From positions 17,464 to 81,463 of the forward strand of contig CANMCO010000016.1 in NCBI GenBank assembly GCA_947496355.1: a stretch of DNA of 64,000 nucleotides. The letters run 5' to 3'. Both the position numbers and the translations under genes were made by a program. Below the pieces are notes generated by a model, which was not told the DNA's origin, searched no databases, and worked only from the letters and a program-made list of their open reading frames with translations. Positions within the stretch are counted from its first letter, which is position 1; each line of letters begins with the position of its first letter. Below, piece by piece: positions 27,993 to 36,831 of this stretch. The DNA is from an uncultured Aquimarina sp. (GTDB taxonomy: Bacteria > Bacteroidota > Bacteroidia > Flavobacteriales > Flavobacteriaceae).

Positions 27993-29735
27993 TTATGATA
28001 TTAATTCCCAAATAGTATTAAAATGATCCAGTAATTTCTTTTTTTCTTCAATAAGTTTTACTGTACTGCCATTTCCATTAGATTGGTTTTCAAGTAATAT
28101 TGGATTACGAGGAACTGTGATTTTTTTATTCTTATCTTCCAGACTCTCCATATCAATAGCTTCATATATCAATTTATTACCTGTTTGATGATACCTGTCC
28201 AGATAGTATAATTTTATTTTATCTGCTGCTACAGAGGTAGAATTTATATCAAGATAAAAAGGAGACATATTAAGCGCTCTGTACTGAACCAGCATACCAT
28301 CTTTGATTTCGGATTTGCATACATATACAGAATGAACATTAATATCGATAGTTACTTTTTTATCTGTCATAGTAAGTATTTCACCTGTTTCATAACCTTG
28401 TAATAATGGTCTACTGTCTATGGGGTAATAAGATTTATTGATAACATAAGAACGTTCGCTATTATACTTGAACTGATAATAAAACACATCATAAATAGAT
28501 TCTATACCAAGAGATCTTAAAAACCTAAATCGTTTTAAAAATATTCTCAAAAAAGATTCCGCCTTCACATATAATTGTTTACTACCTTGGTTTTGATCGA
28601 TGTGCTGAGTAAAGAAAAAATCCGAAACCTGTTTAAAGTCTTTTTTGTTTTCAACGGCACATTTTTTTAGTTCTAACCATAGGGAATTATCTTTAAGATA
28701 ATCGTCAGGAATATTACTATAAATGAATGCAAGATCATCTGTTATTCTATCCTGATCATTAAGTTGCCAACTCATGGTAAGATTGTTTCTTAGCACTTCT
28801 TTGACTTTTGGATCTAGTTCCTTTACAAATTCTGGATATTCTTTTGAAATCGACCAGATTATTGAATATGAAGAAAACTTAAGAAATTTTAGAAACTCAT
28901 TAAATATTCTTCGTGTAGTTTTAAATCTATCTGCACCTAATTTCTGATATTTACTATTACTATCATCTTCATAATCAGATAATTTGTATAAATGAATACA
29001 TAAAAAGTACGGATAATATTTATAAAGCATTTCATCCAAATCTTCTTCTTGCCTAACTTCCTGTTCTAGTTTTTTAAAACCGCTATAAATAGGGTAATCA
29101 TCAGGGATTTCGATGAGTTTTTCTTTGAATGCATCTTTGTTTATTTTAATTATATAATTATCAAGTTTCTTACTAAGCTCTTCGAGAGCCATAGAGCTTC
29201 TTTGGTTATCTTCTTTATAGTATCCCTGCTGAAAACCTAAAGCTTGCATAAAAATACTTTCTATAAGGTCACTATTATTAATGTTGTCATCTTCATTCAA
29301 TAACAATTCATAAAACCTTGTAGATAAAGTTTTGGCAAAATGGTCATATACTGGTGTTGTGGTACCAATCACAATAGGTACTTTATCTAGTTTATTAATA
29401 ATTGCATCGGTAGAACACCCGTTAATGAAGGCTATTTTTAACTTAGGTGCATTATTTAGTATTGCAATAAGCCCTTTATTATTGAAAACTTCATCACTTA
29501 ATTGAATAGCCCCATCTCCTTGATGCCCACTAAAATGAAAAATAGTCATTGTATTTGTAAGCTTTGTTCCCTTATTGATAAACTCATCAACCCCTCCGTT
29601 ACTAATAATTTCCTTAGTAAATTTCTCTTTACGGTCAAGAAGAAGATCATCAATAAACTTTCGCTCAGCATCTAGATGATTAAGCGGATTTTGTTGATCG
29701 TTTTCAAATATGCCTACGAAATATTCTGCGGCCAT
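27993..29735 (-). CDS. CHAT-domain caspase-like protease
   Basis: The 580-residue protein has an N-terminal CHAT domain (about 1-190). The catalytic dyad is visible: His71 in TIFHFSGHQGDG and Cys107 in IAFINGCSTDA, each at the end of a strand as expected for the caspase fold. The remaining 390 residues are helical, then end in a beta-rich part (VTIDINVHSVYVCKSEI) of no known family. No signal peptide or membrane helix. It lies 18 bases after the gasdermin gene and 10 before the STAND gene. By analogy to other bacterial gasdermin operons, it may be the protease that trims the gasdermin, or a second protease in a cascade. Confidence 0.87.
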   Translation of the reverse strand: MAAEYFVGIFENDQQNPLNHLDAERKFIDDLLLDRKEKFTKEIISNGGVDEFINKGTKLTNTMTIFHFSGHQGDGAIQLSDEVFNNKGLIAILNNAPKLKIAFINGCSTDAIINKLDKVPIVIGTTTPVYDHFAKTLSTRFYELLLNEDDNINNSDLIESIFMQALGFQQGYYKEDNQRSSMALEELSKKLDNYIIKINKDAFKEKLIEIPDDYPIYSGFKKLEQEVRQEEDLDEMLYKYYPYFLCIHLYKLSDYEDDSNSKYQKLGADRFKTTRRIFNEFLKFLKFSSYSIIWSISKEYPEFVKELDPKVKEVLRNNLTMSWQLNDQDRITDDLAFIYSNIPDDYLKDNSLWLELKKCAVENKKDFKQVSDFFFTQHIDQNQGSKQLYVKAESFLRIFLKRFRFLRSLGIESIYDVFYYQFKYNSERSYVINKSYYPIDSRPLLQGYETGEILTMTDKKVTIDINVHSVYVCKSEIKDGMLVQYRALNMSPFYLDINSTSVAADKIKLYYLDRYHQTGNKLIYEAIDMESLEDKNKKITVPRNPILLENQSNGNGSTVKLIEEKKKLLDHFNTIWELIS

Positions 29736-29753
29736 GGTTATATTTTTTTGGTC

Positions 29754-30584
29754 TTAAAATTCTATAAGTAACGGATTTGCCTGATTATCATCTAGCAAAA
29801 GTTTAGGGATTTCAATCTGTTCGGTACTAGATACATTAGTATCCCTTAGCGATCGTATATTATCTAGCCATTGACCCCGTGAAAATTTTCCTGTTTCGGG
29901 ATCAATATTAATCTCTACACACGTAAAAGCATAAGTTAAGGGAGTATCTCCATTAAATTTCACTTCGTTTTCTGATACTTTTTCAACTGTAAGTTTGGTA
30001 TCAATATTAGATAAATATTCCTGTATTAATGGAATATTAATTTCTGCATGTGTATTACTACTACTATATGTCGATAATGAAAAATCTGGACTTGTTAAGA
30101 CATCAGTTATCAATGCTAGCTTTACATTTTTCTTATTTGAAATTTCCTCAATGAAAATATTATCCGGATCTCCTTTAATATCGTTCGATACTAAAATTTG
30201 TCCCAGTTCTAGTGTGTCTATATATTTTCTAACAACATTTCCGAAAGAAAAGGACATTTTATCTGAACCTTTTACAGAAGCACCTATTGCCGCTGGATCT
30301 AGCCCGAATGCTTTAATAAAATTACCAAGGATATCAAATCCTATCTTAAAATCAATTTTTTTAGTCTTTACATCAGAAACTTGAGCCACAGGAGCCGTTT
30401 TTATATCAATCATATGTTTAAAACCATCCTTTACCAGAAACTTAAACTCTCCCAAATACTTTTGTTTATTGTTATTTACCTCTAACATACACAATGGTTG
30501 TATTCTGGCTTCTGGAATTCTAAGAGGGTTTGCATCAAACAGGTCTCTTATTTGATCAGTAATGTTGTTTTTACATATTCTCAT
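29754..30584 (-). CDS. Bacterial gasdermin (bGSDM), pore-forming cell-death protein
   Basis: The 276-residue protein (ATG at 30584) has the length and order of bacterial gasdermins: a short N-terminal helix, IPEARIQPLCMLE, YLGEFKFLV, then IDFKIGFDILGNFIKAFG, MSFSFGNVVRKYIDTLELG, ALITDVLTSPDFSL, INIPLIQEYL and LTYAFTCVEINID. These agree in position with the family as I recall it. The N-terminus reads MRIC, so Cys4 could be the residue that family members carry for lipidation. The tail from about 250 would be the autoinhibitory segment cut off by a protease. The frame could start at 30599, but that puts the Cys at 9. It overlaps the caspase gene by 14 bases and precedes a CHAT protease, the usual company of gasdermins. 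Confidence 0.85.
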   Translation of the reverse strand: MRICKNNITDQIRDLFDANPLRIPEARIQPLCMLEVNNNKQKYLGEFKFLVKDGFKHMIDIKTAPVAQVSDVKTKKIDFKIGFDILGNFIKAFGLDPAAIGASVKGSDKMSFSFGNVVRKYIDTLELGQILVSNDIKGDPDNIFIEEISNKKNVKLALITDVLTSPDFSLSTYSSSNTHAEINIPLIQEYLSNIDTKLTVEKVSENEVKFNGDTPLTYAFTCVEINIDPETGKFSRGQWLDNIRSLRDTNVSSTEQIEIPKLLLDDNQANPLLIEF

Positions 30585-33477
30585 GATATACATATTCAAA
30601 TTGGTTAATAGCTTCTAAAAATTTTTCTGCAACTTTGGAAAATCCATTATCATTAGGATGAATTTCATCATACCATTCTTCTTTTTTGACCAAAGTTCTC
30701 ATATCTACATATGTCGCATTTCTATGTTTTGCTGTTACTTCTTTTAATAGCTCATTAAATCTATCTATTAGATATCTAATCACTTTTGTTCTATCTTCTA
30801 ATTCTGTAATGCCTTTTTCAAGTAAATATTTATTTACCCATCCTTTCTTGATTGTTTTAGCATCATGATCTGCACGTACATAATCATACCCGTGTACAAA
30901 TACTTGCTCTACAAAATCAAAATCATGTATTCTATTAAAAAAATAATTGTACGTACCTTCAATATCTTTAGTTTTTGTATCATAAAAATCATTAAGGTAT
31001 TTTGAAGCTTCAAGCCCTTGTGGCATTCCTTTTTTGAGAATTGTAACAATCTCAGGACCAATGATGTCGTTTCCGCCACCGCTTATTAGTACATATTTGG
31101 GGCGTTCTTTTTCTATTGCTTTAAGAAGTTGTCTGCTTTTCCTATAATTTTGAAGTTCATCTCCCGCAGCGGCAATACTACGCAAAGGATATCTTTCCAT
31201 TATGTAATCTAGCGTATCTTTTACCAAAAACGGAAATAAAAACCACGAATCTCCTTCGGCTACAATTATAGGTAATTTTGGAAATAAACGTTTTGATTTT
31301 TTAAATCTCCGATATCTAAATTTATCCTCTAAACCGTTAGCAAGATTTATAGCAAACCCTGATAAACTTTTACTATTTACTTCATTATCTCCTAAAACAT
31401 TTGGTTTATTAAATGAAGTATTTATTGAAAATCCTTGCTGCTCCTGCTTTGTATATAAAAAATTAATAAAAGGAGCTAATATCTCATGATTAAAGTACCA
31501 GTTCCAATTGTTAAGTAACTTATCTCCAATTATGTTATATTTTGGGTTAATAAGCCCTAATGTGGATGTATAAACACCCCATTTGGTCTTCTCTGGTAGA
31601 AAATCCGAAATTGCACCATGTCCCATTAAATTACCCAGATGAGTAGTAGGGGGTTGTAGTCCCATCTGATTCATATCGGGTATTGACGATGTTATATCTT
31701 CTTGGTTATTAATTATAAATTTATAATGCAACCAATCCTGTTTCCAATTATAAATCTCTTTGTAAGTATCTAATGACCAACCTGCATAAGGAGAGCTAGT
31801 ATGTTCATAAAACATAATAGAATCCCCTGGTTTTAATCTTTTTGTCTTATTATCTAATGGGTCAGACGAAATTGATATATCAGAACCCAATAATAGTGCT
31901 GTAACAAAAATTGTTTCCTTTGAAATATTGGAAACCTTTATCTGATATTTCTGAAAAAACTCATTATTTCGGGTTAACTGATTAGGTAATGTAGTTAGAT
32001 CAATACCTGAATTCGTAATATCCGACCATTGTTGATTACTGTCTGTCCTAATTTCTACTTTTATAGGAGTTTCCAAAAAGCCATTGTCCGGATTTTCTAA
32101 GGTATTATAGTAATTCCATTTTACTAAAGCTTCTAATTGATGCGACAACATCTTTTCTATACCTTCATTTTCAAGATCTAAAAGATCAATTTGAATTGCT
32201 ATAGGCCTATACAAGTCATTTGCTAAACTTATGTACACCGTTTGGTTAAATAGTGTAACAAAGAATGATGCTTCATCTGCATTGCAAAGCGAAATATTCT
32301 GCATTTCTTGAATAATTGATTTTATATGCTCTTCTGCATGTTTATCCTTATCAAGATTACAAATATGAATATCCAATTGATTATAAATAGTCTCTGTAGA
32401 GACTGGGTACGATTTTGTAAAATCTAGTAAAACTCCTTGTTCCATAGGATCTTGCACAAGAGAATCCTCTAGATTAACTTCTATAACTTTTGTAGTAATT
32501 GTTCTATCAGTATTTATTTTAATGGTAATCTCTGTCCCTTCTTCTACACCAAATAATTGTCCTTTATTATAGTACCAACCATTTTTCTTATTAAAGAAGA
32601 TATGGCCTTGATCAATTTGATTTTGTGAAGTATCTAGGTTAAGCCAAGAAGAATAATGATCATTTTTCCCTTTTCCTTGCACACTTATTGTAGGAGTCTG
32701 ATTCTTATTGGTTATATCCTTTAAACTTATTTTAGCCCATTTTGTAATATCTAGGTAACTTATTTTATTGTTCTTGGCCTTAAGAAGTTGCAAGAGGTAT
32801 CTCGTAAAAACACCACCTTTAGAATCCTCCCATGAAGACTCAGAAGCAAGGCATGCCGAAATGTTTACTGAATTTTTATAAGGAATAAGTGCTGTTAATT
32901 TCTGGGATTTAATGCGTTCCTCATTTATCTCTTTAGAAAATATAAAATCAAGGTAGCTTCTGGCTGGAAATATACTACTTATCTTTCTTTGCCTAGAATC
33001 ATCAATTGTTCCGTTAGTTACAGACCTAACCATATCCCCAGAATGGCAACAATCAAAAATAGTAATTAAGTGTGGATTGTTTTTGAATTTTGAAAATGAA
33101 TACCTCAGTTCCTTATCTGCAAGTAAATAATTTTCTGAGTTTAATCCCTCTTTATTATAGCATACAAGACATTCTATGGTACCCGAATGTGCATCACTAA
33201 ATCTTCCTGCGCTTTCTTCCAAAGCTCCATGACCACTATAATAAAGTAATGCAACATCATCATCTTTAGCCTTAGCAAGAAAAGTAGCTATAGTATTAAC
33301 AATGTTAGATTTTGTAGCATTGTCATTGATAAGTTTTTTGACGGTAATAGAATTATATACCTTTTCGGATTGTAAGGTATTTATGTAGTCTTCGAATTTG
33401 TTTACATCGTTTACACATTGCTGTAAAGGACTTATCTCGTATTCATTTATTCCGATAAGTAATGCATATAGGTTCAT
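30571..33477 (-). CDS. Caspase (C14) protease fused to an SGNH hydrolase
   Basis: The 968-residue protein begins with a C14 caspase domain (about 1-270): MNLYALLIGINEYE, His83 in LLYYSGHG and the nucleophile Cys144 in IFDCCHSGDM. The middle (about 270-730) is beta-rich and not recognised. The C-terminal region (about 738-960) has the blocks of an SGNH/GDSL hydrolase: GDSW (block I), ISGGGNDI (block III) and YDEIHPNDNG (block V). No signal peptide. It is the first gene of the operon and ends 14 bases inside the gasdermin gene. It is likely the gasdermin-activating protease; the hydrolase part could act on lipids, which is inference. Confidence 0.87.
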   Translation of the reverse strand: MNLYALLIGINEYEISPLQQCVNDVNKFEDYINTLQSEKVYNSITVKKLINDNATKSNIVNTIATFLAKAKDDDVALLYYSGHGALEESAGRFSDAHSGTIECLVCYNKEGLNSENYLLADKELRYSFSKFKNNPHLITIFDCCHSGDMVRSVTNGTIDDSRQRKISSIFPARSYLDFIFSKEINEERIKSQKLTALIPYKNSVNISACLASESSWEDSKGGVFTRYLLQLLKAKNNKISYLDITKWAKISLKDITNKNQTPTISVQGKGKNDHYSSWLNLDTSQNQIDQGHIFFNKKNGWYYNKGQLFGVEEGTEITIKINTDRTITTKVIEVNLEDSLVQDPMEQGVLLDFTKSYPVSTETIYNQLDIHICNLDKDKHAEEHIKSIIQEMQNISLCNADEASFFVTLFNQTVYISLANDLYRPIAIQIDLLDLENEGIEKMLSHQLEALVKWNYYNTLENPDNGFLETPIKVEIRTDSNQQWSDITNSGIDLTTLPNQLTRNNEFFQKYQIKVSNISKETIFVTALLLGSDISISSDPLDNKTKRLKPGDSIMFYEHTSSPYAGWSLDTYKEIYNWKQDWLHYKFIINNQEDITSSIPDMNQMGLQPPTTHLGNLMGHGAISDFLPEKTKWGVYTSTLGLINPKYNIIGDKLLNNWNWYFNHEILAPFINFLYTKQEQQGFSINTSFNKPNVLGDNEVNSKSLSGFAINLANGLEDKFRYRRFKKSKRLFPKLPIIVAEGDSWFLFPFLVKDTLDYIMERYPLRSIAAAGDELQNYRKSRQLLKAIEKERPKYVLISGGGNDIIGPEIVTILKKGMPQGLEASKYLNDFYDTKTKDIEGTYNYFFNRIHDFDFVEQVFVHGYDYVRADHDAKTIKKGWVNKYLLEKGITELEDRTKVIRYLIDRFNELLKEVTAKHRNATYVDMRTLVKKEEWYDEIHPNDNGFSKVAEKFLEAINQFEYVYHENM

Positions 33478-33921
33478 AATCGTATATTCTTTAGGTTAAC
33501 AAACAAGAAACGATGCAATTAAGAAACCAATAACTGCGATACGGCAGGTAATGTCTTATAGATAAGAAATTATAGGGGTACTTAAATATAAGTTTTTATT
33601 ACTTCAAATCCAAACATTGAACATTTTGACATTCAATTATTTATATCATTTAAAGTGAATATAAAATTACATATATTTATCATTCTTAATGAAAGAAATA
33701 ACCCCCAAAAAATAAGGGTAAATACCCCTTTTTTTAGTTATCAGAAAAAAGAAGAAAATTATTTTACAGGAAGTACATTTATATATAAAGGTAAAAAATG
33801 TCGCTTATCGAATAATTGGTAATTACATCGAAAAAATCAATATACAAAATGACTAAATCAATTACATATCACAAGAATTTTGACTATTTTTAACAATGTA
33901 AAACATACGATATATATTATT
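33478..33921. other. Divergent promoter region of the gasdermin operon and the M48 gene
   Basis: No gene was found in this 444-base stretch. It is very AT-rich and must hold the promoter of the gasdermin operon (minus strand) and that of the M48 peptidase gene (plus strand). It contains the second copy of the 20-base candidate operator at 33717-33736. Confidence 0.7.
33716..33736. promoter_or_regulatory. Candidate operator, second copy
   Basis: GGGTAAATACCCC followed by TTTTTTTA. GGGTA and TACCC are inverted arms. Bases 33717-33736 differ from the copy at 10742-10761 in a single position. It is 240 bases before the start of the caspase gene and 186 bases before the M48 gene, so it could serve either. 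Confidence 0.4.
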
Positions 33922-34743
33922 ATGAATATTAGAAAATACATAGTTGCGTTTGGAGGAATATTGATGTTTTTATCTTGTGCAACGAACCCTTTTACTGGTA
34001 AACAAACATTGGCTTTAGTTCCTAATTCGCAGATATTACCAATGGCATTTCAACAGTACAATCAGTTTTTGGGCGAAAATAAGGTTGTAAAAGGTACCTC
34101 AGATGCCGAAATGATTACAAGAGTTGGTCAAAGGATATCAAAGGCTTCTGAACGATGGTTAAATGCCAATGGATACGCAGGATATTTAAAAGATTATCAA
34201 TGGGAATATAACCTTGTAGAAGACAAGACAGTTAATGCCTGGTGCATGCCAGGAGGTAAAATCGTTTTCTATACAGGAATACTACCAATTGCGAAAAATG
34301 AAACCGGTGTTGCAGCTGTTATGGGGCACGAAGTGGCTCATGCCTTAGCAAATCATGGCCAACAAAGAATGAGCGCTGCACAATTACAACAAGTTGCAGG
34401 AGTTGCAACAGCCGCTGCAGTTAGTGGAAAAGATGAAAAAACACAACAAATTGTGGGTACAGCTTTTGGGTTAGGAAGCCAATTTGGAGTAATGCTGCCA
34501 TTTAGCAGAAGTCATGAGACTGAAGCCGATCGTATTGGGTTGCAATTAATGGCAATTGCAGGTTATAATCCCGATGAGGCAGCAAACTTATGGAGACGTA
34601 TGAAAGCTAATAGTGGAGGACAAGCACCGCCAGAATTTATGAGTACACATCCTTCTAGTGATACACGTATTAATAACCTTACAGCATGGGCGCCAGCTGC
34701 TAGGGCAGAAGCTAAAAAATTTGGAGTAACGACCTTTAAATAA
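33922..34743 (+). CDS. M48 family metallopeptidase lipoprotein
   Basis: The 273-residue protein from the ATG at 33922 starts with a lipoprotein signal (RKYIVAFGGILMFLSC, Cys18), which fits better than the TTG reading from 33880. The zinc site is HEVAHALANH with the third ligand in SRSHETEADRIG. The layout (single anchor, HExxH after about 135 residues) is that of periplasmic LoiP/BepA-like M48 peptidases that degrade misfolded outer-membrane proteins. It is divergent from the gasdermin operon and not part of it. A terminator follows. Confidence 0.92.
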   Translation: MNIRKYIVAFGGILMFLSCATNPFTGKQTLALVPNSQILPMAFQQYNQFLGENKVVKGTSDAEMITRVGQRISKASERWLNANGYAGYLKDYQWEYNLVEDKTVNAWCMPGGKIVFYTGILPIAKNETGVAAVMGHEVAHALANHGQQRMSAAQLQQVAGVATAAAVSGKDEKTQQIVGTAFGLGSQFGVMLPFSRSHETEADRIGLQLMAIAGYNPDEAANLWRRMKANSGGQAPPEFMSTHPSSDTRINNLTAWAPAARAEAKKFGVTTFK

Positions 34744-34784
34744 TTGTAAAGTTTGTATTCTTAAAAAGATTATACCTAATTTAG

Positions 34785-34817
34785 AAGCTGTTCTGAGAAA
34801 AACCAGAGCAGCTTTTT
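34785..34817 (+). terminator. Rho-independent terminator after the M48 gene
   Basis: AAGCTGTTCTG pairs with CAGAGCAGCTT (one mismatch) around an 8-base loop, followed by a run of five T. It separates the M48 gene from the MFS gene, which starts 13 bases later. Confidence 0.8.
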
Positions 34818-34829
34818 AATACATAATCA

Positions 34830-36152
34830 ATGAGCAAAATACTACCTAAAGGGCATAAGAAACTACTAAATGCCTGGGCTTTTTACGATTGGGCCAATTC
34901 TGTTTATAATTTAACTATTTCCTCTGCAATTTTCCCTATTTTTTGGGGTGCACTTACTATTATTCGTGATGAAGAGGATAATATTATTAGTGATACTGTT
35001 CACTTTTTGGGTTTTGATTTTAATAATGACTCTTTAATTAGTTATGTAACTGCCTTAGCCTTTTTGGTGGTTTCTTTTATTAGTCCGTTGCTTTCTGGGA
35101 TAGCCGATTATGTAGGTAATAAGAAAAATTTCCTGAAGTTCTTTTGCTACTTAGGGGCGATTTCTTGTATTGGATTATATTGGTTTTCATTAGAACATCT
35201 TTGGTTTGGATTGCTTTGCTATTTCTTTGGTTTAATTGGCTTTTGGGCAAGTTTAGTATTCTATAATTCGTACTTACCAGATATTGCTTTTCCCAAACAA
35301 CAAGATGCCATAAGTGCCAAAGGATATTCGCTTGGGTATATTGGAAGTGTTATATTATTGATCATTAATTTGATCATGATCATGAAGTTTGAATGGTTTG
35401 GCTTTGAAGATGCTGGAACGCCAACAAGATTATCCTTCGTAATGGTGGGAGTTTGGTGGATCATTTTTAGCCAATACACGTATTACTATTTACCCAAAGG
35501 AAACAAAAAAGAAGCCTTAACCAAAGCGGTTGTTTTTAATGGCTTCAAAGAGTTAAAAACGATATGGAAAGCCTTAAAAAATGATTTGAGACTTAGAAGA
35601 TATCTCACGGCATTTTTTGTGTATAGTATGGCCGTACAAACTATTATGCTCATTGCTACTTATTTTGGTATCGAAGAGCTTGATTGGGGAGATCAGGATG
35701 CTACAACAGGGCTAATTATTAGTATATTATTAATCCAATTGGTAGCAGTTCTTGGGGCATTTCTTACCTCTAAAGCTTCAACAAAATATGGTAACATAAG
35801 AACACTAATTACTCTTAACTTTATTTGGATAGGCCTCTGTATTTATGCCTATACGATAACTACACCATTTCAATTCTATATAGCCGCAGCTATTGTTGGA
35901 TTAATTATGGGAGGTATACAAGCACTATCTCGATCTACATATTCTAAATTCTTACCTGAAGATGCTATAGATACGGCTTCTTACTTCAGCTTTTACGATG
36001 TATCAGAAAAAATTGGTATTGTCATAGGTATGTTATCTTATGGTATTGTAGCTGAAACTACAGGTAGCGTTAGAAATGCTATTCTATTTCTAATATTATT
36101 TTTTGTGGTTGGTCTTTTTCTTTTGTTTAGGGTACCAAGATCAAATTCATAA
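34830..36152 (+). CDS. MFS transporter, UMF1/Atg22-like
   Basis: The 440-residue protein has about 12 membrane helices and the N-terminal NAWAFYDWANSVYNLTISSAIFP pattern (seen here in two parts: AWAFYDWANS and VYNLTISSAIF), which marks the UMF1/Atg22-like MFS group. LIMGGIQALSRSTYSKFLP is the conserved helix ten motif. The substrate cannot be told; relatives export amino acids. It follows a terminator and starts its own unit. Confidence 0.85.
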   Translation: MSKILPKGHKKLLNAWAFYDWANSVYNLTISSAIFPIFWGALTIIRDEEDNIISDTVHFLGFDFNNDSLISYVTALAFLVVSFISPLLSGIADYVGNKKNFLKFFCYLGAISCIGLYWFSLEHLWFGLLCYFFGLIGFWASLVFYNSYLPDIAFPKQQDAISAKGYSLGYIGSVILLIINLIMIMKFEWFGFEDAGTPTRLSFVMVGVWWIIFSQYTYYYLPKGNKKEALTKAVVFNGFKELKTIWKALKNDLRLRRYLTAFFVYSMAVQTIMLIATYFGIEELDWGDQDATTGLIISILLIQLVAVLGAFLTSKASTKYGNIRTLITLNFIWIGLCIYAYTITTPFQFYIAAAIVGLIMGGIQALSRSTYSKFLPEDAIDTASYFSFYDVSEKIGIVIGMLSYGIVAETTGSVRNAILFLILFFVVGLFLLFRVPRSNS

Positions 36153-36335
36153 AGTGATACAATTCAAGAGCTTTTTAGGCGTTTTTATAGTAGAACAACT
36201 CTTTATCACGTTTTTTCTACCCTTCGTCTAATTTTGCCTGTTTAATTTTCAATTTTTAGTAATGTCATTTTGAAATATAATAATATTGGATACGTTAACG
36301 TTATTAGCTATTTTTATAAAATAAAACCAACAACA

Positions 36336-36815
36336 ATGAAAAAACTTATTTTAATACTAGGGGTTGTATTTTTTGCTTCTTGTAGCGCACCCCAAAAGAC
36401 TGTTATTGCTGCTAAGAAAACATTAAAAGGAGAGTGGTCATTAGACAATATCACATATGACCGTTCTGGTATATTTGATGTGAATTTGTATAACGACGCT
36501 TCTGCAGAATGCTTCACGGGTAGTATGTGGAAATTTATTCCTAATAATAACACTGGAAAATATGAAGTAAATCAAAGTAGTTGCACCTCTACAGGAGCAA
36601 GAAACTTCAGGTTTACAATTCCAAAGCCGGAAGCAGATGGGACCTATTACTTTATGTTTAAGCCAATAAACGAAAAGAAGAAAAGTACTAATAATAATGC
36701 AGGGTACAGAATGGCATTACAACATCTTGACGATGCTACAATGACCTGGGCAATGACGGTAAGTCTAGAGGGGAAACCTTTTGTGATAACAATGAATTTT
36801 AACAAACTACAATAA
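36336..36815 (+). CDS. Lipocalin-like lipoprotein
   Basis: The 159-residue protein from the ATG at 36336 has a lipoprotein signal (KLILILGVVFFASC, Cys15). The mature part has the lipocalin start LKGEWSLDNITYD and further strands (GSMWKFIPNNNTGKYEVN, TWAMTVSLEGKPFVITMNF). It is a small beta-barrel that could bind a hydrophobic ligand. Family assignment rests on the GxW start and the strand order. It stands 16 bases before the OmpA gene, so both may be co-transcribed. Confidence 0.75.
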   Translation: MKKLILILGVVFFASCSAPQKTVIAAKKTLKGEWSLDNITYDRSGIFDVNLYNDASAECFTGSMWKFIPNNNTGKYEVNQSSCTSTGARNFRFTIPKPEADGTYYFMFKPINEKKKSTNNNAGYRMALQHLDDATMTWAMTVSLEGKPFVITMNFNKLQ

Positions 36816-36831
36816 CTCAAATCGAAAAAAG

